A DNA stretch of 64,000 nt from Cyanobacteria bacterium MAG CAR3_bin_5 (GTDB lineage: Bacteria > Cyanobacteriota > Cyanobacteriia > PCC-6307 > Cyanobiaceae). The stretch spans positions 41,343 to 105,342 of the forward strand of contig JAPOTR010000033.1 of assembly GCA_026709085.1 (NCBI GenBank). Direction: 5' to 3'. The notes under the pieces were generated by a model. The model did not search any database, had not been told where the DNA came from, and saw only the letters and a program-made list of their open reading frames with translations. Shown here one piece after another: positions 44,263-54,413 of this stretch. The stretch's first letter is position 1. Every line of letters begins with the position of its first letter. Position numbers and translations under genes: made by a program.

Positions 44263-46434
44263 TTGAGGGTGTTGGTTGATTGTTTTCGGGTGGCCTGTCT
44301 CCTTGTGCTCGCAGGCGCGGGGGGATTGGGTCACAGCCCTGCGTGGGGCACGGAAGATCTGACGCCAAGCCCTGGGAACCATGGTGGTGACGGCGCCAGG
44401 GCCGATTCCACCCCATGGAACGACTTGAACCTCACCATCCGTGCGGACCGCCAATACGCCGACCTCCAACAGGACCGTCTGGTGGCGGAGGGCAATGTGC
44501 TGTTGCAGCTTGCCGGTGGGGATCTGGCGGCGGAGCGGGTCACCTATGAACGGGGCGCCGGGCTGCTCACGGCCAGCGGCGCCGTGCGGTTCCGGCGGGG
44601 ATTCCAGTACCTCCAGGCCGGTTCCCTGCGGTACAACCTGGAGAGCCGTGAAGGGGAGCTGCAGGATGTGTATGGGGTGATCAATTTTGACCACCACGCC
44701 ACGGATCTCATCCTCAGCAATTCACCGGTCCAGCCCGTCTCCGAAGCGGAAACCGCTGCCCCGGATGCTCCCTGGTCCAGCCTGTTGGAAGATCAACCGG
44801 TCCGGGAAATCACCTCCGACACGGGGCTGCAACTGGAATACAGCCTGGGTTTTGGCAGGGGATCCCGATCCGGCGAGACGGAGGAAGAGGAAGTGGGGAA
44901 AGTAGATGTTCATGACCCGGTGATTCCTCCTGCCTTCACGAGCGTGGATTGGAGTCCGCAGTTGAATCAGGAGCGGAGCAGGATCAGCCGCTGGCGTTTC
45001 CAGGCCAAGTCCCTCTTGCTCACGCCGGAAGCATGGACCAGTCCTCTGATTGCGCTGACCAACGATCCATTGACGCCGGCCCAGGTAATCCTCGAAGGCC
45101 GGGACAGCCAGGTCCGGGAACAGCCGGACGGGACACTGATTCTCACCAGCGCCACGAACCGCGCCCTGCTGGACGGCAGGCTGACCGTGCCCCTGCCGCG
45201 CCGTATTTCCCTCAGCAGTGACCGCCCGTCCTGGGCTCTTCTCACCGATGAGAACAGGCGCGATGGCCTTTATGTGGAGAACACCCTGGTATCTTCTCTC
45301 CTTGGCGGTGAGTTGACCGTCAGGCCCCAGTTGATGGTGAGCCGCGCTGTGGGCGGTACGACCAATGCCTATCCCCCGCCATATGGTTCTACCGAGGCTG
45401 ATCCTATTGAAAAGAACATCTCCGTGGGCGATCTTTTCGGCGTGGATGTTCTCTACAGCCGCTCAGTCGGATCACAGGGCACACTCCAGTTGCACGCTGA
45501 CCTCTCCACCCTCTCCCCCCATCATCTCGCCAGCCAGACACGGGCGGAGGCTCATCTCCTTCACCCGTTGACCCTGCCTCTCCTCGGTGAAACCAGGGCC
45601 ACCCTCAACGCCGCCTATAACTTCAGTGTCTGGAACGGCTCCCTGGGTGAGCAGGATGTCTACACGGCTTTTGGTGGGTTCCTGGAGAAGGATGTCCAGC
45701 TTCCACCATGGGGTTCCCTGCGCAATCGCCTGCTCTGGAGATTGAGCCTGCAAAACATCAACGCCACAGTCTTTGATACGGAAGATCTATCGGGCAAGAC
45801 GTGGCGCGCATCGGGATATGGGCGTCTCACCTCCACCTTGCCCATCTGGCAAGGTGAGATTCTGGAGGATTCCAGGGAAGCGCTGCGCCATGTTCCGCGA
45901 CCGATTCGCCCTGAGGCTTCACTCACCACATTTCTGATTGCCCAGTCGTCAAATTATGGTGATCATAGCAGCCAGAGATATTACAGATTTGGCCTCTTGT
46001 CCGATGTGACTGTGGGCCATTTCAGTCGCCCCTCTTTTGACTATACAAGACTCTCCATTGGCAGCAGTGTCTCCATTGTTGAACAGCGCAGCAGATTCGC
46101 CTTTGATCGAGCTGTAGACTTGGGTTCGCTTTATGTATCGTGGACGCAGCATTTGACCGGCCCACTACTTCTATCAACAAGTATATCCTACAATATAGAT
46201 GGACGATCAGAAAACTATGGCAAAATAATTGACTCTATCTTCAAACTGAGATGGCAGCGACGTGCCTACAATTTGGAGCTGTTTTATAGCCCGGAGCGCA
46301 AGCTGGGTGGTCTACAGATTCGCATCAACGGCTTTGACTGGCGTGGTACAGGAACCCCCTTTTCCCCTGCATCCCATCATCCTGGCCACAGGATGATGGG
46401 TGATCAACCGGATGGCGCAAAGTTGTTGAGATAG
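44263..46434 (+). CDS. DUF3769 outer-membrane (LptD-like) protein
   Basis: 723 residues. It has an N-terminal hydrophobic leader (VACLLVLAGAGGLGHSPAWG) and then an OstA/LptA-like domain (DRQYADLQQDRLVAEGNVLL, AERVTYERGAGLLTASGAVR). Long alternating stretches with aromatics (YSRSVGSQGTLQLHADLS, FGLLSDVTVGHFSRPSFDY) fit a beta-barrel. This is the DUF3769 family, a probable cyanobacterial counterpart of LptD. A natural end would be an aromatic residue (…GFDWRGTGTPF), but the frame runs 20 codons further through a hairpin and overlaps leuD by 31 bases. Start TTG 44263 is uncertain. Confidence 0.8.
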   Translation: MRVLVDCFRVACLLVLAGAGGLGHSPAWGTEDLTPSPGNHGGDGARADSTPWNDLNLTIRADRQYADLQQDRLVAEGNVLLQLAGGDLAAERVTYERGAGLLTASGAVRFRRGFQYLQAGSLRYNLESREGELQDVYGVINFDHHATDLILSNSPVQPVSEAETAAPDAPWSSLLEDQPVREITSDTGLQLEYSLGFGRGSRSGETEEEEVGKVDVHDPVIPPAFTSVDWSPQLNQERSRISRWRFQAKSLLLTPEAWTSPLIALTNDPLTPAQVILEGRDSQVREQPDGTLILTSATNRALLDGRLTVPLPRRISLSSDRPSWALLTDENRRDGLYVENTLVSSLLGGELTVRPQLMVSRAVGGTTNAYPPPYGSTEADPIEKNISVGDLFGVDVLYSRSVGSQGTLQLHADLSTLSPHHLASQTRAEAHLLHPLTLPLLGETRATLNAAYNFSVWNGSLGEQDVYTAFGGFLEKDVQLPPWGSLRNRLLWRLSLQNINATVFDTEDLSGKTWRASGYGRLTSTLPIWQGEILEDSREALRHVPRPIRPEASLTTFLIAQSSNYGDHSSQRYYRFGLLSDVTVGHFSRPSFDYTRLSIGSSVSIVEQRSRFAFDRAVDLGSLYVSWTQHLTGPLLLSTSISYNIDGRSENYGKIIDSIFKLRWQRRAYNLELFYSPERKLGGLQIRINGFDWRGTGTPFSPASHHPGHRMMGDQPDGAKLLR
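46373..46400. terminator. Strong hairpin between convergent genes
   Basis: cccatcatcctg-gcca-caggatgatggg, a perfect 12-bp stem with a 4-base loop. It lies inside the last codons of the DUF3769 ORF and just past the leuD stop. A bidirectional terminator is likely; no T-run is present. Confidence 0.7.
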
Positions 46435-47012
46435 GGAAGCCGTGAGGCTGTCCGCCGCAATTCATCCCCATGGCTGAGCAGCAGGCCCGTGGCATCCCAA
46501 CAACCACTCAGGAGCATGGTCTGCGGGCCGCTCTCGATCATCAGGGGCCAATGGCGATCCAGCCCATGGAGGCCGGGCGCAGCAAGGGTGAGGCGGAAAT
46601 GAACACCGGGCTGCTCCTGCACCAGTTGCTGAATGTCTTCCACTGCCTCCGTCTCTCCCCGCAGACAGGGCATACCCAAGGCCAGGCAATTGCTGGCGAA
46701 AATTTCGGCAAAGCTCTCGCCAATCACAGCGGCAATGCCCCAGCGGCGCAGGGATTGGGGGGCATGTTCGCGGCTGGAGCCGCAGCCGAAATTGCGGTTG
46801 ACCACCAGAATCCTGGCCCCCTGATGCTCGGGGCGATCAAAGGGATGGCATCCCCCCGCTGCAGCCCGGTCATCGGCAAAGACGTGGTTGCCCAGCCCGG
46901 TAAAGCTGATGCTTTTCAGGAACCGGGCTGGAATGATGCGATCCGTGTCGATGTCATGGCCCTGGAGGGGGATCGCCCGGCCCTCCGCCATGGTGACCGG
47001 CGCCGGCGTCAT
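46404..47012 (-). CDS. leuD: 3-isopropylmalate dehydratase small subunit
   Basis: 202 residues from [40 protein letters not shown] and [20 protein letters not shown] are the LeuD signatures; the latter loop binds substrate. With LeuC it isomerises 2-isopropylmalate in leucine synthesis. The start overlaps the leuC stop (ATGA). Confidence 0.95.
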   Translation of the reverse strand: MTPAPVTMAEGRAIPLQGHDIDTDRIIPARFLKSISFTGLGNHVFADDRAAAGGCHPFDRPEHQGARILVVNRNFGCGSSREHAPQSLRRWGIAAVIGESFAEIFASNCLALGMPCLRGETEAVEDIQQLVQEQPGVHFRLTLAAPGLHGLDRHWPLMIESGPQTMLLSGCWDATGLLLSHGDELRRTASRLPYLNNFAPSG

Positions 47013-48439
47013 GGTTCCACAGGCGCCGTTGTGGCGCCCAGCATGGTGCGCACATCCGTGACCACACCGCTGACCGCAGCAGCAGCCACCATGGCGGGAC
47101 TCATCAGCAAGGTGCGGCCGGAGGCCGACCCTTGACGCCCTTTGAAGTTCCGGTTGCTGGAACTGGCGCTGAGCTGACGCCCCTGCAGCCGGTCCGGGTT
47201 CATGGCAAGGCACATGGAGCAGCCCGGCCGGCGCCACTCAAATCCCGCCTGGGCAAAGACGGCATCCAGGCCCTCCGCCTCCGCAGCCCGGGCCACCTGT
47301 TGAGAGCCGGGCACCACAAACGCTTTCATGCCATCGGCCACATGGCGCCCCCTGGCCACCAGGGCGGCATCCCGTAGATCACTGAGGCGGCCGTTGGTGC
47401 AACTGCCGATGAAACACACGTCCACCGGTGTTCCCGCGATGGGCTGGCCTGGCTGCAGATCCATGTAGCGATAGGCTTCCTGGGCAAGAGGCCGCTCCCC
47501 GGCAGGCAGTTGATCCGGTGTGGGAACCACCTCGTCCACAGCCATGGCCTGCCCTGGCGTAATGCCCCACGTGACGGTGGGGGCAATCTCCCCGGCATCC
47601 ATGGTCACCTCGTCGTCATAGACGGCATCCCCGTCACTGGTGAGGCTGCGCCACCAGGTGACGGCCTGCTGCCACGCCGCCCCCCGAGGGGCACAGGGCC
47701 GATTGTGGAGATAGTCAAAACACACCTGATCGGGATTGACGTAGCCACAGCGGGCTCCCGCTTCAATGGCCATGTTGCACAGGGTCATGCGCTCCTCCAT
47801 GGCCATGGCCGCAACGCAACTCCCGGCGAATTCATAGGCATGGCCAACGCCGGATTTCACCCCGAGACGGCGGATGACGTGCAAGGCCGCGTCCTTGGCA
47901 AAGACGCCGGGGGCGAGGGCGCCGTGAATGGAAATCCTGCGCACCTTCAGCTTGTCCATAGCCAGGCTCTGGCTGGCCAGCACGTCACGAACCTGGGTGG
48001 TGCCGATGCCGAAGGCAATGGCGCCAAACGCCCCATGGGTGGAGGTGTGGGAATCGCCGCAGGCAATGGTCATGCCCGGCTGACTCAACCCCAATTCCGG
48101 AGCAATCACGTGGACAATGCCCTGTTGGCCGCTGTCAAAGCCGTAGAGCCGCAGGCCGTAGTGGGCGCAATTCTTCTCCAGGGCGCCGAGCATGGCTTCC
48201 GCCAGGGGATCCGCCAGGGGACGGCCCCGGTCCGTGGTGGGGACAATATGATCCACCGTGGCCACGGTGCGCTCAGGATGCCGGATGCTGAGACCCCGCT
48301 CCTTCAGCATGGCGAACGCCTGGGGACTGGTCACCTCGTGGATGAGGTGCAGACCGATGAACAACTGGGTCTGACCACCCGGCAACTCCGCCACCCGATG
48401 CAGCGCCCAGACCTTGTCATAGAGCGTGCCTGTACTCAA
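47009..48439 (-). CDS. leuC: 3-isopropylmalate dehydratase large subunit
   Basis: About 476 residues from a TTG at 48439 giving [16 protein letters not shown], which matches the usual LeuC N-terminus. An ATG at 48541 in the same frame is the alternative. Iron-sulfur ligands are in [17 protein letters not shown] and [36 protein letters not shown] and [17 protein letters not shown] are aconitase-family blocks. The 3' end is coupled to leuD. Confidence 0.93.
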   Translation of the reverse strand: MSTGTLYDKVWALHRVAELPGGQTQLFIGLHLIHEVTSPQAFAMLKERGLSIRHPERTVATVDHIVPTTDRGRPLADPLAEAMLGALEKNCAHYGLRLYGFDSGQQGIVHVIAPELGLSQPGMTIACGDSHTSTHGAFGAIAFGIGTTQVRDVLASQSLAMDKLKVRRISIHGALAPGVFAKDAALHVIRRLGVKSGVGHAYEFAGSCVAAMAMEERMTLCNMAIEAGARCGYVNPDQVCFDYLHNRPCAPRGAAWQQAVTWWRSLTSDGDAVYDDEVTMDAGEIAPTVTWGITPGQAMAVDEVVPTPDQLPAGERPLAQEAYRYMDLQPGQPIAGTPVDVCFIGSCTNGRLSDLRDAALVARGRHVADGMKAFVVPGSQQVARAAEAEGLDAVFAQAGFEWRRPGCSMCLAMNPDRLQGRQLSASSSNRNFKGRQGSASGRTLLMSPAMVAAAAVSGVVTDVRTMLGATTAPVEP

Positions 48440-48673
48440 GGGGGATAATCCCGCAGTGAAGGGAAACTGCTGCAACCCTAGCACCCCGGAGCCAGTGCGC
48501 TCAACATCTCCCACGAGGCGTTCCGGAAGGATCAGCGGCATTCCGGCCAGCGAATCGGCCCGGGCCTCCCGCTGCCCGTGGTCAAGGCGGCAGTCTCCAT
48601 GGGTGTTAGGGTCAGGCCAATCCACCGGAGATCAGGACTTGATTTTGATAAGAACATGGGGCTTTGTCTGCCC
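48440..48673. other. Gap between leuC and the R-M gene
   Basis: 234 bases between divergent genes. The minus frame stays open to 48625 upstream of leuC, but no domain is recognisable. No repeat or inverted repeat marking the insertion is seen. Confidence 0.4.
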
Positions 48674-51600
48674 ATGACACTTCAGAAGGCCGTTTCCATT
48701 TTCGGGCGTGACGCGAAGTTGAAGCTCAGCAATCCCGGCGCCAGTGGTGCGCCCGAGGATCAACTGCGGGCGCCGCTGGAGGCGCTCATGGCCAGTCTCG
48801 CGGAACTGACGGGACTGAGACCGGATAGCGTCGTCATGGTTGGGGAAACATCCCTTGCTGGTCTCAAAACCCGCCCGGATTACGCTGTCACCCACAACAA
48901 TGTTTTGATTGGTTTTATCGAAGTCAAGGCGCCGGGAAAAGGAGCGGACCCAAGAAAGTTTCGTGAGCAACACGACAAGGATCAATGGGCCAAGCTGCGG
49001 ACTCTTCCCAACCTGATCTATACCGACGGCAACGGGTTCAGCCTCTGGCGCAATGGTGAACGACAGGGGACGGTTGTACAGTTGACGGGGGACATCGAGA
49101 CTGCTGGCAACAGGTTGGCTGCTCCTGATGAAAAGCTTCTGTCCTTGTTTATCGATTTCTTTCAATGGGAACCACAACCGCCCCGGTCAGCCAAAGAACT
49201 TGCCGAGACTACGGCCCGCCTCTGCCGCCTGCTCCGCGAGGAAGTGACAGAACAGTTGGAACAAGGGTCAACCTCCCTCACCAATCTGGCCACGGATTCG
49301 CGCAGACTGTTGTTTCCAGGCGCAACGGACAAAGCCTTTGCGGATGGCTATGCCCAGGCGGTGACCTTTGGCCTTCTGATGGCGCGGGCACAGGATATTT
49401 CCCTGGCGGACGGTCTTGACCGAGTAGCCTACACACTGCGTAAGACCAACACACTGATTGGTACAGCACTTCGTCTTCTCACAGATGATGCTGACAATGA
49501 GAAGCCCACCCTGAAAACATCCCTCGCTACATTGACACGGGTGCTGGATACTGTTCACTGGCCTGCCATCAGTAAGGGCGACCAGGAAGCCTGGTTATAC
49601 TTCTATGAGGACTTCCTGAGCATCTATGATAACGACCTGCGGAAGAAAACGGGCTCCTACTACACCCCTGTCCAGGTGGTTCGCGCCATGGTGCGGCTGG
49701 TGGATGAGGCGCTACAATCCGACACGAGATTTGGCCTGCCAGAAGGGCTTGCCTCCCCGGACGTCACCGTTGCCGATCCGGCCATCGGAACCGGCGCCTA
49801 TTTGCTCGCTGTTTTCAGACGGATCGCCGAGACAACGGCAGCCGATCAAGGGGCAGGGGCTGTTCCTGGCGTGATTGAAGCCGCCGTCTCCCGCCTCATT
49901 GGATTCGAGATTCAATTTGGCCCGTTTGCCGTGGCCCAGTTGCGCATTCTCGCGGAGTTACAATCGCTTCTGGGTAGTCCCAACGCCACACCCAATATGC
50001 AGCTTTTTATAACGGATATCCTTGGCAATCCTTATGACGACGACGAGTACATTCCCCAGATTCTTAGGCCCCTTGGCGAGTCTCGCATTCGTGCCAATGA
50101 AATCAAGCGGCAGGAAAGGATTACCGTTGTCATTGGCAATCCACCGTACAAGGAGAAGGCACGAGGACGGGGAGGTTGGATTGAAGGTGGCACAAAAAAC
50201 AGTAAAACCGCAGCACCGCTCAGCGAATGGATCCCACCTACAGATTGGAATCTTAGTCACCATATCAAGCATCTGCGTAACCTCTATATCTATTTCTGGA
50301 GGTGGGCCACATGGAAAGTCTTTGGAGATGGCAGTCCCTCATCGGTCAAAAGCCATGGACCAGACCGGAAAGGCATTGTTTCCTTCATCACCGTTGCAGG
50401 GTTTCTGAATGGTCCAGGCTTCCAGAAGATGCGCGCCGAGTTGCGCCAAGGCGCAGACGAGATTTGGGTCATCGACTGCTCGCCAGAGGGGCATCAGCCG
50501 GAAGTGGCAACCCGTGTCTTCCAAGGCGTGCAGCAACCTGTCTGTATTGTTATGGCGCTGCGGAGCACTGATGGGAGTTCCAGAAACAAACTGGCACGGG
50601 TGCGGTATCGCGCCCTGCCCCAGGGACATCGTGATAAGAAGTTCGCCGCCCTTGGCATGATTGCCCTGGACGATGATGGGTGGCAGGAATGTCCTGCTGC
50701 CCCCCGCGCTCCGTTCTTCCCCAAGTCCGATGGGGCGTGGGCTGACTTTGCCGCGCTTGAGAACCTGTTTAACTACAACGGCTCTGGTGTTATGCCTGGA
50801 CGCATCTGGGTGATTTCTCCTGATCGTGCATCCCTTGAACAGAGATGGAAGACACTGCAAGCAGAAACAGATCTTGAAAAGAAAGAGAATCTATTTCGCC
50901 CACATCTTCGAAACGGCAGCCCAGGAGATAAACACATTAACAAGCGTTTATCAAAGGGACTCCACGGTCATGAGTTTCGCCCTGGTCCTGTTGCCTTAGA
51001 TACAAGAGAGGTCATTCCACCTGTTCGATATGGCTACCGGTCCTTTGATCGACAATGGATTATCCCTGACGGGCGGCTCATCAACCAACCCAATCCGAAA
51101 CTTTGGTGCATCCACTCGAATCATCAGATTTACATGACGGCATTACAATCAAACCGGCCAACAGCAGGACCAGCAGTTACGTTTTGTGCCGTCATACCTG
51201 ATCTCAGTCATTACAAGGGATCTTTTGGAGGTCGAGTATTCCCTCTCTGGTCTGACCGTGACGGTCAGACGCCAAATCTTAAGGCAAGTCTACTCCAACA
51301 GGTGTCTGAGGCTTTGGGAGTCTCTATCAGCACACCCGATATGATGGCTTATTTCGCCGCCGCCGCCGCCCATCCTGGATACACGGAACGTTTCCAAGCC
51401 AACCTTGTCCAGCCGGGACTGCGTTTCCCTCTTACTGGAAATGCGTCCCTGTTTGCCGAGGCTGTTCAGGTTGGGCAGGAGATTATCTGGCTCCATTGTT
51501 TCGGTGAACGCTTTGTGGACCGCAACGCAGGACGTCCCAAGGCTGCACCACGAATGCCGGAAGGTAAGCGCCCAATCATCCCCAGGACTGGCGCCATTCC

Positions 51601-52057
51601 CACTCAATCGGATCGCTTCCCCGACTGCATGACCTATGATGAGACGGCCTGTCGTCTGAGAATTGGGGACGGGTTCATTGACAACGTGCCGTCTTCGGTG
51701 TGGGAGTACGAAATTTCCGGTAAGCGGGTGCTCGTCCAGTGGTTCAGTTACCGTCGTCTTGATCGCTCCCGCCCCCGTCTTGGCGACCGTCGTCTACCGT
51801 CGCTACTGGCCAGCATTCAGCCCCATGGCTGGCTTTCCGAATACACAACGGAACTGATGAACGTGCTCAACATCCTTGGTCGTCTGGTTGCGCTTGAGCC
51901 GCGTCAAGCTGACCTTCTCAACCGCATCTGCGATGGCCCAATGATTAACCTTCGCACCAACGGCGCCTTCGATATCTCCAGCAAAATCTACTCCATAGAC
52001 ACAGATGAGCAGCAACCCAGTTTCATCCCTGAAGATAATAATGCTCAAGGAAGATGA
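48674..52057 (+). CDS. Single-chain restriction-modification enzyme (Type IIG-like)
   Basis: 1127 residues from ATG 48674 (MTLQKAVSIFGRDAKLKLSN). The N-terminal nuclease core is RPDYAVTHNNVLIGFIEVKA (PD…E-x-K, about 65-83). The methylase has SYYTPVQVVRAMVRL, SAM site DPAIGTGAYLLAVFRR near 368 and catalytic VIGNPPYKEKARGRG near 488. The long C-terminal half presumably recognises DNA. Intact, with AT-rich patches. It sits between leuC and the IctB-like gene, outside the usual gene order. Confidence 0.88.
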   Translation: MTLQKAVSIFGRDAKLKLSNPGASGAPEDQLRAPLEALMASLAELTGLRPDSVVMVGETSLAGLKTRPDYAVTHNNVLIGFIEVKAPGKGADPRKFREQHDKDQWAKLRTLPNLIYTDGNGFSLWRNGERQGTVVQLTGDIETAGNRLAAPDEKLLSLFIDFFQWEPQPPRSAKELAETTARLCRLLREEVTEQLEQGSTSLTNLATDSRRLLFPGATDKAFADGYAQAVTFGLLMARAQDISLADGLDRVAYTLRKTNTLIGTALRLLTDDADNEKPTLKTSLATLTRVLDTVHWPAISKGDQEAWLYFYEDFLSIYDNDLRKKTGSYYTPVQVVRAMVRLVDEALQSDTRFGLPEGLASPDVTVADPAIGTGAYLLAVFRRIAETTAADQGAGAVPGVIEAAVSRLIGFEIQFGPFAVAQLRILAELQSLLGSPNATPNMQLFITDILGNPYDDDEYIPQILRPLGESRIRANEIKRQERITVVIGNPPYKEKARGRGGWIEGGTKNSKTAAPLSEWIPPTDWNLSHHIKHLRNLYIYFWRWATWKVFGDGSPSSVKSHGPDRKGIVSFITVAGFLNGPGFQKMRAELRQGADEIWVIDCSPEGHQPEVATRVFQGVQQPVCIVMALRSTDGSSRNKLARVRYRALPQGHRDKKFAALGMIALDDDGWQECPAAPRAPFFPKSDGAWADFAALENLFNYNGSGVMPGRIWVISPDRASLEQRWKTLQAETDLEKKENLFRPHLRNGSPGDKHINKRLSKGLHGHEFRPGPVALDTREVIPPVRYGYRSFDRQWIIPDGRLINQPNPKLWCIHSNHQIYMTALQSNRPTAGPAVTFCAVIPDLSHYKGSFGGRVFPLWSDRDGQTPNLKASLLQQVSEALGVSISTPDMMAYFAAAAAHPGYTERFQANLVQPGLRFPLTGNASLFAEAVQVGQEIIWLHCFGERFVDRNAGRPKAAPRMPEGKRPIIPRTGAIPTQSDRFPDCMTYDETACRLRIGDGFIDNVPSSVWEYEISGKRVLVQWFSYRRLDRSRPRLGDRRLPSLLASIQPHGWLSEYTTELMNVLNILGRLVALEPRQADLLNRICDGPMINLRTNGAFDISSKIYSIDTDEQQPSFIPEDNNAQGR

Positions 52058-52091
52058 AACAATTATGGTAGATTTCCGGGCTCGCCGCGTC

Positions 52092-53408
52092 TCATGGGTG
52101 GTTTACCGGGGGACGGGGCGGCTGTTGTGAAGTGGCCAGAAAGGCAATGCAGAGCCACCAGGTTAATTGCACTTCCGGGCGCAGGAAGATGGTGTCCACC
52201 AGCCCATGGGTGCCGAGACCCACCACAGCGGCCATGACACTGATTTGGAGCCAGCCTCCCGCCTCCTTTGTGGCCACAGCCGCCTTGAGCTGGCGCAAGC
52301 CCATCTGAAGGGCATGGCAAAAGATCGCAATCCCCGCCAGCAACCCGGCAACGCCAAGCTCCACAGCCAGTTCAAGGGGCATGGAATAGGCGCTCAACGC
52401 ATTGAACAGGGGTTGTTGATACAGGGGATAGATGCGGTTGAAGGCATCCTGCCCGGGGCCGATGCCTGTCAAGGCGTAATCCTGCGCCATTCGCCAGGCC
52501 GCCATCCAGACGTTGATGCGGAAATTGATGGAGCTATCGCCCCGGCCCGCCAGAGCACTGAGGAGCCGCACCTGCAGTGGCTCCAGCAACCCTGACAGGG
52601 TCACCACCCCCATCAGCGCCGCCACCAGCAGAACCCAGAAGACCGCCTGCCGCCGCCCACGAAGCCTGGGCAGGGCAAACCAGCCCCACAGCAGGACGAA
52701 GCAGGCCAGGCCTGCCCCCAGGCCAAGCCAGGCGCCACGACTGTAGGTGAGCGCCAGCGCCAGCGCCGCCAGCCCTCCGGTCACCGCGGCGAACAGGCGG
52801 CTGGGCCAACTGCGCCAATGGAGCGCGGCGCCCATGGCCAGGGGAATGACGGGAACCAGATAGCCCCCCAGCAGGTTGGGGTTGCCCAGGCTGCCGTAGA
52901 GCCGCTCGGCGCCCAGGAGGATGGAGGCTTCATCCGACCACGTGGCCAGGGCAATGGCGCCCCCCTGCAACTGCCGCAGGGCCAGCACCGCTTCCGCCAA
53001 TCCCCCCAGCAGCAGCCCCGCCAGAACGGGATTCCACCAGTTCCGGTTCCGTGTCAGCAGGCGGGCGGCCAGCCCCCAGACCCCCAGGTAGAGGATCAGC
53101 TTGAGCAGACCCCGCAGCGCCTCCCGGGGCACCGGCGAGAACCCTGTGGCCACCACGGCAACAGCCAGAAACACCAGCAGCAGCCGACCCATGGATCCCA
53201 GGGGCGCGGGGGGCTCCAGCAGGCTCCAGGAGAGCCAGAGCAACCCGCTCCCCAGCAGGAGAAGCGCCATGCCCAAACGGCTCAGGAAGGGCAGGGCGGT
53301 GAAGAGACTCAGCAGCAACAGCCCCGCCAGCAACGGCAAGCGCCGCGTCAAGGGGGTGGTCTCCCACCGACTCCCCCACCCCTGCCAGTCCAGCAACACA
53401 CTGACCAC
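52092..53408 (-). CDS. IctB-like membrane protein
   Basis: 438 residues with about 10-12 hydrophobic helices, for example LLAGLLLLSLFTALPFL, LLLVFLAVAVVATGFS and AAVTGGLAALALALTYSRGAW. The TYSRGAWLGL and GIGPGQDAFNRIYPLYQ motifs match the O-antigen ligase/Wzy fold found in the cyanobacterial IctB family. IctB was first linked to inorganic carbon accumulation, but the ligase fold suggests a polymer-related role; the substrate is undecided. Confidence 0.82.
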   Translation of the reverse strand: MVSVLLDWQGWGSRWETTPLTRRLPLLAGLLLLSLFTALPFLSRLGMALLLLGSGLLWLSWSLLEPPAPLGSMGRLLLVFLAVAVVATGFSPVPREALRGLLKLILYLGVWGLAARLLTRNRNWWNPVLAGLLLGGLAEAVLALRQLQGGAIALATWSDEASILLGAERLYGSLGNPNLLGGYLVPVIPLAMGAALHWRSWPSRLFAAVTGGLAALALALTYSRGAWLGLGAGLACFVLLWGWFALPRLRGRRQAVFWVLLVAALMGVVTLSGLLEPLQVRLLSALAGRGDSSINFRINVWMAAWRMAQDYALTGIGPGQDAFNRIYPLYQQPLFNALSAYSMPLELAVELGVAGLLAGIAIFCHALQMGLRQLKAAVATKEAGGWLQISVMAAVVGLGTHGLVDTIFLRPEVQLTWWLCIAFLATSQQPPRPPVNHP

Positions 53409-53509
53409 GGATTGATCCCAACCTCATGCCTCATTGTTGCGTCCTGGTCAATCGCCGCCGCCTCTCCCATGCCTGCTTGCTAGGCTCAGGGCTCACCTGG
53501 GCCTGTGTG

Positions 53510-53986
53510 ATGGCAAACCGACGAGCTGGGAAAGGCGTCCGCCATGTCCCCAGCAAAGGAGGAGCACAGCCTCGCGCACGTAACAATTATGGTCGCTTGC
53601 GCAAGAAACGCTCCAATGCTTGGCAAGGTTTAAGAGCGCCACGAGAAATCAACGCTTCCCCGTCCGAGCTTGAGGCGCCCTTAGCTGGGTCAAGGCAAGT
53701 GTTTCAGGATGCTCCCGAACAGGTTCAGCCCGTGCAGCGGGGGGAGGAGCCGGCACTGACCCCCTTCCTTCAGTTGCTGGATGACCACATCTCTGCACAT
53801 CCCGAGCTGCTACAGCCCATGACCACGGATCTGGCGGCTCACCTGGACGACCTGGTGGGGGCTATTGATGTGGACCTGAACGCTCCACTTGAGACCGATG
53901 GTGAAGAAGACAAAGACTGCGCAAGCCTGTGGCCACCCCCTGATGATCAATGGGTGGAGCATGTACGCCCATCCCCTGTTTCTTGA
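53510..53986 (+). CDS. PrlF-like antitoxin with atypical N-terminus
   Basis: 158 residues. The C-terminal part ALTPFLQLLDDHISAHPELL then LDDLVGAIDVDLNAPLETD matches PrlF antitoxins. The N-terminal half, where PrlF has an AbrB-like DNA-binding fold, is instead basic and low in complexity (RRAGKGVRHVPSKGGAQPRA), with no AbrB pattern visible. It continues past the usual end and overlaps the toxin gene. It may be degenerate or a distinct variant. Confidence 0.55.
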   Translation: MANRRAGKGVRHVPSKGGAQPRARNNYGRLRKKRSNAWQGLRAPREINASPSELEAPLAGSRQVFQDAPEQVQPVQRGEEPALTPFLQLLDDHISAHPELLQPMTTDLAAHLDDLVGAIDVDLNAPLETDGEEDKDCASLWPPPDDQWVEHVRPSPVS

Positions 53987-54413
53987 CCAGCAGGATGAGT
54001 TGATCAGAGAGGTGGAGCGCCTTCGGGCAAGATCTCGCACGCAAGGGGATCCCGATGGCTATCGCAAGAAAAGCGCCAGCAAGCGCTTGGCAGCCATCAA
54101 CAAGCTCATACGAGAGGTGATCCCAAGGGATCCCGGCCATGCCGACTTTCGGCAAGGTTTAACGCTCGGTCCAGAGCACAGACACTGGCGACGCGCCAAG
54201 TTTTTCCAACAGTACAGGCTGTTCTTCCGCTTCCACCAGGACAGCAGAGTGATCGTCCTGGCCTGGGTCAATGACGAGACCACCAAGCGGGCCTATGGCG
54301 CAAGATCCGATGCCTATCGCGTCTTTCAGGGCATGTTAAGACGGGGACATCCTCCCAATGACTGGGATAACCTTGTTGCCGAGGTAAGAGGCTTTGAAAC
54401 TCGTTGGCCATGA
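53889..54413 (+). CDS. yhaV: YhaV-family toxin
   Basis: 174 residues. MINGWSMYAHPLFLDQQDEL, KRLAAINKLIREVIPRDPGH, RRAKFFQQYRLFFRFHQDSR and VLAWVNDETTKRAYGARSDA with PPNDWDNL match YhaV, the RelE-like RNase toxin partner of PrlF. A start at the internal ATG before INGWSMYAHP is more likely than 53889. The preceding PrlF-like gene overlaps it. The toxin seems complete. Confidence 0.88.
   Translation: MRPMVKKTKTAQACGHPLMINGWSMYAHPLFLDQQDELIREVERLRARSRTQGDPDGYRKKSASKRLAAINKLIREVIPRDPGHADFRQGLTLGPEHRHWRRAKFFQQYRLFFRFHQDSRVIVLAWVNDETTKRAYGARSDAYRVFQGMLRRGHPPNDWDNLVAEVRGFETRWP

Noticed and set aside
48440..48625. N-terminal extension of LeuC to 48625
   Set aside because: Residues before TGTLYDKVW have no LeuC similarity and the family normally starts there.
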